Assembly: GCA_016647705.1 (NCBI GenBank)
Contig: CM028338.1
Location: 22,589,577-22,653,576, forward strand
DNA from: Eucommia ulmoides
Lineage: Eukaryota; Streptophyta; Magnoliopsida; Garryales; Eucommiaceae
Reading direction: 5' to 3'
DNA length: 64,000 bases
Shown: piece by piece, positions 45,765-55,367 of the stretch
Layout of the letters: every line of letters begins with the position of its first letter
How positions within the stretch are numbered: the first letter of the stretch is position 1
The notes under the pieces: generated by a model
Databases searched by the model: none
What the model was told of the DNA's origin: nothing
What the model saw: only the letters and a program-made list of their open reading frames with translations
Made by a program: the position numbers and the translations under genes

Positions 45765-47031
45765 GCTATATCGAATAGTGAATGGGTGAGTTCAGTGCAA
45801 GTAGTTCCCAAGAAAGGCGAAATAACAGTGGTGAAGAATGAGATGAATGATCTAATTCCTACACAAACCATCACTAGATAGAGAGTGTTTATCCATTATA
45901 GATGGTTGAACAAAGCCACTTGAAAGGATCATTTTCCTCTACCGTTCATTGATCAAATGCTAGATCGTCTTGCCAGTTATGACCATTATTGTTCTCTTGA
46001 CGGCTATTCAGGCTACAATCAAATAGCCATTGCACTAGAAGATCAAGATAAGACAACGTTTACATGTCCGTATGGAACATTTGCTTACCGTCGTATGTCG
46101 TTTGGTCTTTGTAATGCTCAAGCCACATTCCAACGATGTATGATGGCTATCTTTTCTGATATGGTGGAAGATATAATGGAAGTTTTCATGGATGACTTCT
46201 AGGTCTTTGGTTTATCCTTTGACTATTGCTTATACAATTTGTTGCTTGTTCTCAACTGTTGTGAAGAAAAACACTTGGTTCTCCATTGGGAAAAGTGTCA
46301 TTTTATGGTTAAAGAGGGGATTGTCTTAGGCTATCGGGTCTCTTCTAAGGGCTTGAGGTGGATAGGAAAAGGATTGAGACAATCGAGAAACTTCCACCTC
46401 CAATCAATGTGAAGGAAGTCTGAAGCTCCTTGGGCCATGCCGACTTTTACTGGAATTTCATAAAGGATTTCTCTAAGACGGTGAAGTTTTTATGTCATTT
46501 GCTTGAAAAGTAAGACCCATTCACTTTTGATGAAGCTTGTGTCAAAACATTCAATGCTATGAAGGAGAAGTTGATCTCGACTCCAATAATAGTCGCTCCG
46601 GATTAGAATAAACCTTTTGAAATCATGTGCGATGCAAGCGACTATGCAGTTAGAGTGGTTTTAGACCAACGCAATGAGAAGATCTTTCGATCCATTTACT
46701 ATGCAAGTAAGACATTGAATAATGCTCAAGAGAATTATGCTACTATTGAGAAGAAGATGTTGGCGGTGGTATTTGGGTGTGATAAGTTCCGATCCTACAT
46801 TATAGGATCCAAGTGATCATCTATACAGATCATACCACCATACGATACTTATTTGCCAAGAAGGATGCCAAGTTGCATCTCATCCGGTGGATTCTCTTGT
46901 ACCATGAATTTAATGTTGAAATTGGAGATAAAAATGGGAGTGAAAATATGGTTGTTGATCATCTATCCTGCCTTATGCAAAAAGAAGTTGGTGATGAGTT
47001 TTGCATCATAAAAGTATTCCCGGATGATTAA
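45765..47031 (+). pseudogene. A6 pol: reverse transcriptase (rest) and RNase H
   Basis: This continues the RT from before A7. At 45957-46202 it has LDRLASYDHYCSLDGYSGYN, MSFGLCNAQATFQRCMMAIF and VFMDDF, the palm motifs with the Ty3/gypsy FMDD signature. RNase H follows: MCDASDYAVRVVLDQRNEKI and [19 protein letters not shown] (46625-46816), then [16 protein letters not shown] (46813-47031) and [12 protein letters not shown] at the RNase H-integrase boundary. RT copies the element RNA and RNase H removes it. It is broken in several places. Confidence 0.93.
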
Positions 47032-47094
47032 TTTCTCAATGTTGAGACTAAACTTCTATGGTTCCCAAGTATCATCAACTATCTAGCATGCAAG

Positions 47095-48300
47095 GTGTTG
47101 CCACCGGACCATTCAAGTGCCCAAAGGAAGAAATTCCTATTTGATTCGAAGCATTATATGTGGGATGAACCGATGTTATTCAAGAAATGTGTTAACCAAG
47201 TGATCCGGAGTTGTGTTCTGGAAGATGAAATGGCAAGCATTCTATACCATTTCCATTCATTACCATGTGGCGGACATTTTGGAGCGACGCGGACTGCCGC
47301 TAAGGTACTTCAGTCAGGTTTTTGCTGGCCAATGTTACTTCGTGATTCATACACATTTGTAAAAACTTGTTATCGATGCCAAATGGTTGGTAACATCTCA
47401 AGACAACATAAGCAACCACTGACTTCAATTCTCAAGTTGGAACTTTTGATGTCTAGGGAAATGACTTCATGGGGCCATTTCTGCCATCCTTCGGTCAGGA
47501 GTATATCTTACTAGCAGTGGATTACATATCCAAATGGGTTGAGGCTATGGAAATACGAACCAACGAGGCTAAGGTGGTTCTAAAGTTCCTTCAGAAGAAC
47601 ATCATGACACGGTTCGGGACTCCTCGAGCCATTATCAGTGATGAAGGGACCCATTTTTCTAATAAAATGTTCAATTCTTTGCTTACAAAGTATGGGGTTC
47701 GACATAAGGTGGTACTTCCATACCATCCACAGACAAATGGCCAAGTCAAAGTGTCCAATCGAGAGATAAAGCAAATTCTAGAAAAGATTATTCGCACAAA
47801 TCGTAAGGACTGGGTAGTGAAGTTAGATGATGCGTTATGGTCATACCACACGGCCTTCAAAACATCGATCGGAATGTCACCATATCGATTGGTGTTTGGA
47901 AAGCCGTGTTATTTGCCTGTAGAATTGGAACATTGTGCCTACTGGGCAATAAAGAAGTTAAACTTTGATCTCAACACTTCAGGTCAACAACATCTCCTCC
48001 AACTCAACAAGATGGAGGAATTCTAGAATGAAGCGTATGAGAACGCCAAGCTTTATAAAGACAAAACGAATAAATGGCATAATAAGAAAATAGTCAGGAG
48101 AGAGTTTGGCCCAGGCCAACAGGTCTTATTATTCAATTCTCAACTGAGGCTCTTTATCAGAAAATTGAAGTCCAGATGGTCCAGACCGTTTCAGATCAAG
48201 TATGTATTTCCATTTGGCTACATCGAATTGGAAGGTGATGACGAACACATTTTTTGAGCCAATGGAGAGAGGATCAAGTACTATTTCAGAAACGAAGAAT
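47095..48300 (+). pseudogene. A6 integrase region of pol
   Basis: The zinc-binding region at 47095-47514 has HFHSLPCGGHFGATRTAAKV and CYRCQMVGNISRQHK (HHCC). The open core 47469-48026 (185 codons) has [15 protein letters not shown] (first Asp), [14 protein letters not shown] (second Asp) and [19 protein letters not shown] (Glu), that is D-D-E, followed by [14 protein letters not shown] and a C-terminal tail to about 48300. The core stretch is one of the best-kept pieces in the window. No chromodomain is seen, as expected for Athila. The gene as a whole is broken. Confidence 0.92.
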
Positions 48301-48599
48301 GAGTTATGGAGAGTATCTCCCTCGTTGACGACTAATGTGGGAATTTGCTAAGTCCAGCTAGAGACGGTAAAACAAGTGCTCTTTTTGATAGAAAACCAAG
48401 GGTATGGTTTTCGCCAACTTTTGATATTTAGTACTTTGGAGGCTAAAATAGGCTCAAAGAGTGTTTGAGAGTTATTTGAGGAGTTCAGTTATTAGGGAAA
48501 GTGATAAGATCTTGAAAGCGATGAAAAAGTAGAATGGAATTGAGGGGTGGTAGGCCTATTTGAGAAAAAATACAAAGAACCAACAAAACATTCCAGGCC

Positions 48600-48705
48600 T
48601 GTCACCGTTGTAGCGCCCAATAATGCAGAAACATTTCTGCTATTCTACAGCTGCAACGGTAAACCAGCAGAAAGCCTACTGGGCTTCCACCGCTGCAGCG
48701 GTAAC
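48600..48705. repeat. Internal palindrome array upstream of A6 ORF3
   Basis: TGTCACCGTTGTAGCGCC, CAGCTGCAACGGTAAACC and ACCGCTGCAGCGGT (48690-48703, a perfect 14-bp palindrome). The arms match those in the A6 LTR array. Confidence 0.8.
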
Positions 48706-48799
48706 CCCCCTATTCAGATAAGAGGGGCGTCGTTTCGATAGAACACCTTTCCAAAAACCCTCGATTTCGAAATCTCTCAAATTTTTGTTTCCAAACTAC

Positions 48800-48806
48800 T
48801 ATAAAA
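48800..48806 (+). promoter_or_regulatory. Possible internal TATA box for ORF3
   Basis: TATAAAA in AAACTACTATAAAACCTC, about 95 bp after the last palindrome and 500 bp before ORF3. An internal start is an inference from the arrangement only. A2 and A7 lack an equally good TATA at this place. Confidence 0.35.
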
Positions 48807-49304
48807 CCTCAAACCCATCCGTTCATATTCAAAATCATAGATCCCCACCATATTTCATCCACTAAAATCGATTTTCACACCCTAAATTTGAGATTCTAGG
48901 GTTATAGTTTCAAAAGGGATATTTTCATCATTCTCAACCGTTAGGTACTCAACATTTCATCAACTAAGTTGTATTGAACCTACATTACATGTGTATGTTG
49001 AAATTTTCATGTACATAGGAAGATGGGTTGAATTTATATTGTTCATGTGAAACCCTAGAACCCCATTTGCGATTTTTCAAGTCATTGTGGATTTGGGTCA
49101 TTTTTTGGTGATGAACATGTTGATTAGGGGTGGTTTGTTTGTTTGATTCAAGATTTTATGCCAAATGTTTGCAAAGTTTGTTGAAATTCTTTTGATTGGT
49201 GTGTGCACAATTGGGAAACTTGGTGTTCTGAAGGGTTTGAATTGTTTGGTTGAATTATGTTATTCCGTTATGATTGGTTGGCCGTTTTTTGTGTGTTGAA
49301 TTGA

Positions 49305-50544
49305 TAAGAACAATTCCAAATAGATCCGCCACCAGACGTCCAAGAGGTGAGGGATCCAATTCACGATCCGGCGATCCAGCCTCTAACTATGACTCGGTCC
49401 AATTTGTTTCCAAACGGGAATAACAATATTTTAATCGGTTTGAGCATAGGTGTCCTTGCATTCGGGAGTGCAGATTTGATGACATGGATGAGCTCTTGGA
49501 CAAAATTACAAATGTTATAAGGGTGCGAGATTGTCAACGATTGTGCAGACAATAGGCCTCGGGCGACGTAGCTTTGGTCCGAGAATTTTATGCAAATTGT
49601 GTTGAAGCTGAGAACAACCAAACCAGGGTTTGGACTCGTCCAGTAAAATTTGATCTGGACATAATCAATAAACTTCTAGGATTGGTTCCTCTGGAAAGAC
49701 CACAAGACTCGGATGAAGAAGAGGAGGACGAAGACATACAAACGGTCATCCAGACCCTCAGTTACGATAATGTTCAATGGGTGCATTCGGGGCCAGGGCT
49801 CGCCAATTTTCCATCCAAGTTCTTAAACCAATTCTCATAGATTTAGTTCCACTTCATTTGCTCCAATCTCCACCCGACATCTCATTTGTTCAACATCTCC
49901 AGAAACCGAGCATTGACGCTTTATGCAATTGAGACTGGTAAGCCATTGAACGATGGGTTCTTTATCTATTCGTCTATTCAACATGCAACCCACAACACAA
50001 AGCCCTACCTACCCTTTCCATCACTTCTCACCAAACTTTTCTTTAAGACGAGTTTCGTTAGCTCTAGCGATAGCTTGTGCCTACCTGTCTCCCGGTAAAA
50101 CCTATGGATCTCTCGTCAATGAGACGATTCTAGATTGTCGAGGTTCAGGGGCTAGGTGAACAAGAAGCAGGGCTGGAAGAAAAAGAAGTACGACCATCTA
50201 AGGCCCCAGTTGCTGAGGTTCCCATCCGCCAGAAGATCACATTGAACAGAATTCACCAGCAGATGGTTTATCAGGGAGAGCAACTCCAGGCCCTACGGGT
50301 GGATGCCACCACTATCTGCCAGGAGCAATATCAGTTGCGGAATGAAAACATCGAATTTCGGAGGTACCAGGATCAATATAATCAGATGAAGTATCAAGCT
50401 CACCGGTACTACGGAGTTCAGGCAGGCTATGATATCAGCGGCTAGCTGTTGATGCTACGATTTCTGCCACACCTATTGTAGCCACCACACAACCCATCCT
50501 ACAATGATAGCGATGGGGATGATATCCCTCGAGATGGACAATAA
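49305..50544 (+). pseudogene. A6 ORF3
   Basis: A relic of the third Athila ORF ending at the stop at 50542-50544. The open part 49574-49840 carries MVREFYANCVEAENNQTRVW, FDLDIINKLLGLVPLERP and an acidic DSDEEEEDEDI run. The part 49886-50098 has NRALTLYAIETGKPLNDGFF and LPFPSLLTKLF. The part 50242-50445 is rich in Gln and Arg (MNRIHQQMVYQGEQLQALRV, RRYQDQYNQMKYQAHRYYG), probably a coiled coil. The family is the putative plant transposon protein (VREFYAN) group, role unknown. It is broken in several places. Confidence 0.82.
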
Positions 50545-52250
50545 GAGGTGATACTTTTATGTCTCACTTCCCAAGTACGTGTTCGCTGCCCATTTTTTTT
50601 ATCATACTATATACTGGTTTTGGGATCGCTGATGGGTCGTTGTGGACACTGATCAATTCAAGTTTGGGGGGATGTATATGGATGTTTTTGTTTTTCAATA
50701 TGGATGTTTTTATGTTTTGTATTGGGATATTTTGGTTTTGTTGTTATGAATGTTTTATGTATGTTAAGTTTTTATTGTTTGTAGACATTTTGATGGTAAT
50801 GTTGTAGACTTTAATAGTTGTTAAACATTTTTATAGTTTAAGTTAATTTGAAGTTTTTGTTTATGCATGTTTAGAAGTAAAATGTGATGTGAATACTTAG
50901 GGCAATGTATGCATATTAGTGTATTGAATTAGTGTAATTGTATTTATGTGTGATGTAGTAATTGTGTGCTGAGTTTTTTAGACCTTCTAGGCCATTACCC
51001 GATGATGAAAATTATCCCCTAGTTGTATATTGAGGCCAAGGGTAATGCCCATTCATGTGTGTTCTATGTACTTGGCATGTCAATTTGGTAAAAGTCATTT
51101 TGGATCCTGAATTGCATGATCACATAGACTCAATGTATAGTTATTTAATCGATTTGATGTCGATTATTCAGTAGCAAGTTCATGACAATTTTAGGGATTC
51201 TAGAACTTGATTAGAGGAAACTTGAGGCAAAATCCTAGGCGAGGTAGTATAGGAGACATGATTTAGGCTTTCATTTTTATCGCTTGAGCCTTTGAAGCTT
51301 ACCTTGTAATATGTTTACCCCTCCTTACCCTGTCGAAATCTATAATCTATTTCAATTCTGAATACGTAACAAATGCCCTGGCTAATAAAACATTTTCCAA
51401 ACCAAAGGTACAATGTGAGTCAAAATCAAGTTAGCATTTGTTTATACTACATGAAATGAGCAGTTGGGTTTTGGGCGAACTTTTCATTGGTTCGGTATTA
51501 GAGTACTCACTTGTCTTTTTTCTATCGTATTCCCACACCTCTTTAATTGTACAAATAAAATAAGTTTGGGGATATGGTTTTAATGTAAAAAAAAAAAAAA
51601 ACATATATTAATATAGTGTTATTTTTGTTTCTTTTGATAAGTGAGTAAAACGTTCTTCAATGATTGTTCAAGGTTGTTTCAAATTTATCTTTGGTGTTAT
51701 GAGTGTTATTAAGCGCCAAGTGTTGTCCCTCAGGTATCGTTGAGTTATAACGTTTACCTGTTGACTATTCCTAAGATACCCTTGGCTATTTACCAAAAAC
51801 TGAACCAAGTCATGTTGATCTTTCTGAACTTCCAAGCCTACATTAGTAGAGAGTGGAACCTAGTCAGGCATATGGATTTCCTAATCCTATATGGTTTAAG
51901 TCAAGAGCTTAGTTAGTGAATAATCTAATCCTGTGTTTGGATAATTGTATATTTGAGTTTTCACACACACACACTTTGAATGGATCTAGAATGGCCTTTA
52001 TTGATATTGAGTGTTGAAATTCTAGAACACCACGTGGTGTGTTTTATTCCTGAACTTGATTTGATTAGGGTCCGTTGAGGGAAAAACAATTTGGTTAATT
52101 AGGTGAATTCAGAACTCGCATGCCATTACTTCTCGTTCATTTATGATTGTTCATTTTTAGTATTAAAGTTATTTAATTAGTACTGATAGTTTATTTTAGT
52201 GTTACAGTGTTTTGCAAGAAGACTAGCAAAATTTCAAGTTGGGGGGTATT
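50545..52250 (+). other. A6 3' UTR with three polypurine tracts and conserved block
   Basis: This is non-coding. CAAGTTTGGGGGGATGT lies at 50659-50675, AAGTTTGGGGATATGG at 51562-51577 and CAAGTTGGGGGGTATT at 52235-52250, the last directly before the 3' LTR and therefore the true plus-strand primer tract. The conserved family block spans about 50980-51370. Confidence 0.88.
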
Positions 52251-52599
52251 TGATAGGTTGAAATACCTATCTATTTCCAAGCCTAATTTGGTAGTTTTTT
52301 AGTGTTTTTATAATATTTTAGATTGTTTATATTCATTTTTATGTAAATCAGGTGTAGGGACATAAAAGGTTGATAATCAAGCGAATCGGTAGGAAATTGG
52401 TGGAAAAATTATGAAAAATGGAAAAGATCAGCACTGCAGCCTCACTGCTGCAGTGCCGGTGTCAAGGGTTTACTAACCGCTGTAGTGGTAGCCCTCACTA
52501 CTACAGCGGTGAAAGGGTCAGTAATATTCTACCCAATCACCACTGCAGTAGTGGCCCTCACCGCTGTAGCGATAGAAGGACAGAACACCAAATGCATTA
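52251..52599 (+). repeat. A6 3' LTR, first part
   Basis: TGATAGGTTGAAATACC at the start matches 34054. It has a palindrome array at 52434-52570 (CACTGCTGCAGTG, CCACTGCAGTAGTGG). It ends at GCATTA, where A8 is inserted, and continues at 57097. Confidence 0.93.
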
Positions 52600-54110
52600 T
52601 GATAGATGTGAAAAAAACCTATCTATTTCTAAACCGAATTTGTTAGTTTTCAAGCGTTTTAGTTATGTTTAATTGTGTTTTAGTATGTTTTAGTGTAAAA
52701 CAGGGAAAGGATGTCAAAGGGCGAGAAACAAGTGAAAACGGTGGAGAAACGGTGAACAAAATGTGCAAAACAGGGTTTCGGTGAATGAAGATCACCGCCT
52801 AGGTGGAAGTTCCACCGCCTAGGAGGAAAAGAGGTAGAATGTTGGAGTGCTGAAGGGCTGAACCACCGCCTAGGTGAGGAAACCACCGCCTAGGTGGGAA
52901 AAGATCATAATGATATGCTAGCAACCACCGCCTAAGCGAAGTTACCGAGAGAAGCTTAACCGAATTAAGTCCACCACCTAAGTGGTGAACCACCGCTTAG
53001 GCGATGACACTCTACACAGAAATATCTATTTTTATATATTTTGAAGATATTTTCCAAATCCCTCTTTTTAACCCCTTTCTCCACCAAACCTCAAAAAGGC
53101 TTAGACCCCTTAGAGATCCTTACCTTAGATGTGGGAGAGGGCTTGGTTGTTCTTGAGAGCTCTCCTCCACATTAGTTAGATTAGATTAGTTTAGAATGTG
53201 TTCTTGTCCAATCCTTGAAGAGCTAGAAGAGGATGTTCATCAACGGAGAAGAGGAAGCCCGAGAGGATTGTTCTTTAGCGAAAGTGGACTACTCCACTTT
53301 GAGATTTAGCTTTTATTCCCTTGTTTCCATATTTGTATTAAATGTTTATTGTTGATAATAATGATCTCCTCTTGATTTAATGTTGTATTGGCTAAGAACA
53401 TGTTAGTGTAATTTAGAGATTAGTTAGGGAAAGGTATAGTTGTGTAAATACTTGTTTGGTTTAATATATGTTTCTTTAACGGTTGTTGCTTTTAAGTCCG
53501 ATTGTGTTTATCATTTGATGAAGATCTTAGTATGTTTTTTAAGGTATTAGGGTTGGATTTGAGAATCTAGGGTTTGACACTCGGGAGAGGTAACCCTGGA
53601 TTCGGACTAGGGTAAACACATCGCTACGACCTAACGACTCGGGAGGGCATTAGTTAGTGTGAAATCGATGACGTTGGGTCAAGACTCACGCAGCCTAGAG
53701 TCGTTAATACATCGAGGGGGACCTTTTCGTCGACATGAAGTCGTGTATTCCCCCGTCTTACACTCAGAAGAGGTGGTGGAGGAGTTTATAAACCGAGATT
53801 GTTGGATACCTAAACTCCGTTATTGTTAACTGAACGAAATCAAACGTGTATTAAGTGAACGAAATCAATCCCTAATTAATCAACCTAGTTAGAATTAACC
53901 CACTAATTGTAGCTTAGCTTAGTTTAATTTCAATTCATGTCTTCCGTCGTCAGGATAACATGAGACTACGTCAATTGCTGTATCCAATTCAATTATTCAC
54001 ACTCTTCTCTGTGGGAGCGATATCCGATCTTCAAAGATCCACTATATTAAAACTTTAGACCTCATATACTTGCGAGCGTAAGTAGGCGTGTATATTCCAT
54101 GTCCCTACCA
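52600..54110 (+). repeat. A8 left LTR (plus orientation)
   Basis: 1511 bp, TGATAGATGTGAAAAAAACC...CATGTCCCTACCA. The palindrome array is at 52790-53010 (CACCGCCTAGGTGGAAG, CACCGCCTAGGAGG, CACCGCTTAGGCGATG), with a TATA-like TATATAT at 53033-53039. It has a single copy of the unit that is duplicated in the right LTR, and U3 is clearly different, so it is another subfamily. Confidence 0.9.
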
Positions 54111-54116
54111 AGTTTT

Positions 54117-54134
54117 TGGCACCGTTGCCGGGGA
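54117..54134 (+). other. A8 primer-binding site
   Basis: TGGCACCGTTGCCGGGGA, one change from the Athila site, lies six bases after the left LTR. Confidence 0.92.
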
Positions 54135-54285
54135 TTGTTTTGATGTTATTGTCAGAGAAATGCGGTAACGGCTCTGGACTTAAGTTTTATATAGGAGAAG
54201 CAAGTGTTTATTATTGTCGGGATTGGTGATGTCGTTCATTGTCGATATTGTGTGTAAATGACCTAATTTTACTTTAGGCATTTCT

Positions 54286-54513
54286 TTGTATATAATTTTT
54301 GTTTGTAGTTTTGTTTTTGTTTCCAATGCAGGGTACTTGGCGATGTTAGATCGACGGGTATTGATGCATCCCTTTCGACGGGATTCCAAGCCGTTTATTG
54401 TGCTTGGCCAAGCACATAAGCCGGTGAGGCGTTTCGTTGAGAGATTGAGCCATCCAAAGCAAAACCTCGCCAATCTTGAGGGTGTTCTGAAAATGTCAGG
54501 CCGAGGACATTAA
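54286..54513 (+). CDS. A8 gag-derived mini-ORF (open)
   Basis: An open frame of 75 codons; from the ATG at 54343 it is 56 codons, and that start is the one shared with A4 (23793). Residues: MLDRRVLMHPFRRDSKPF, then VERLSHPKQNLANLEGVLKM and the end SGRGH. The RDSKPF part resembles Athila gag (FFQRDSKPFYCAW in A9 at about 62740), and NLANLEGVL resembles NLASFEGVLNQ of A9 (about 61890). So it appears to join an early gag piece and a later piece of the same A9-type coding region. It lies in a retroelement and has no known function. It may simply be RNA leader sequence that stayed open. Confidence 0.4.
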   Translation: MYIIFVCSFVFVSNAGYLAMLDRRVLMHPFRRDSKPFIVLGQAHKPVRRFVERLSHPKQNLANLEGVLKMSGRGH

Positions 54514-54699
54514 ACCACGCGCTTCTTGGGAGGAAACCCAAGCAATTCTTTTTGATCCATCCCATCCGACTTGATTCGGATGCGAGATCCTCTCGTCTCC
54601 CAGGTAAGTGTTCTAAATTCTAAACACCCTTCGTCAGCATGCTTTAAATTTCATATGTTGAGATTCATGATTGGGTTCGCTGAGGACACTGTCCACTTT

Positions 54700-55367
54700 G
54701 AGTTTGGAGGTGATATGTATATGTAGTATTGTTAGTTTATGTGTTATTGTTTTTTTCGTATTGCATGTGTGTTTAGGTTAGAATGTGTTATATGTTTGTG
54801 TTGTTGTCTATATGTTGAGTTTTGCATTCATCTGGGCCATCACCCGATGATGAAAATTACCCCTAGTTGTTTTCGAAGTCAAGGGTAATACCCATGCATG
54901 TGTGATTCTGTGTGCTTGACTATGCTTTTTGGTAAAAATTATTGTAGATCCTAATTTGCACGAGCACATAGACTCAATGTATAGTTATTCAATTGATTTG
55001 AGAACGATTATCGATTAACCAAATTCATAACACATTAAGGATTCTAGAACTTGATTGAGGGGAAGCTTAAGGCAAAATCCTAGGCGAGGTAGTTCAGGAA
55101 ACGTGATTTAGGCATTCTCTTTGTCACTTGAGCCTTTGAAGCCTACCTTGATACATGTTTATCCCTCGTTACCCTGTCAAAGCCTAAATGAAAATTCAAT
55201 TTTGAACACATAAACTAATACCCTGGCCAATTAAATTCCTCCCAGTCCTTTATCACTAAACCAAAGGCACAATTTGAGCGAATCAAGTTAGCATTCATTA
55301 TGCTTCTTGATGTAAGCGGTTGGGTTTAGGGCGAACTTCTAATTGGTTCGATATTTGAGTACTCACT
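54700..55367 (+). other. A8 partial 3' UTR with first purine tract
   Basis: GAGTTTGGAGGTGATATG (54700-54717) after GAGGACACTGTCCACTTT, then the conserved family block (54830-55210). The sequence ends at GAGTACTCACT, where A4 continues TGTCATTTTTC. The junction with the right LTR shares ACTTGG-type microhomology with the sequence normally next to an LTR end (AAAACTTGG). Confidence 0.8.

Larger units (their letters stand above)
48331..49304 (+). other. A6 leader between pol and ORF3
   Basis: This is non-coding. It holds a palindrome array (48600-48705), then TATAAAA at 48800-48806, and roughly 500 bp of leader before ORF3. The order palindromes, TATA, leader is that of the LTR promoter. Confidence 0.7.
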
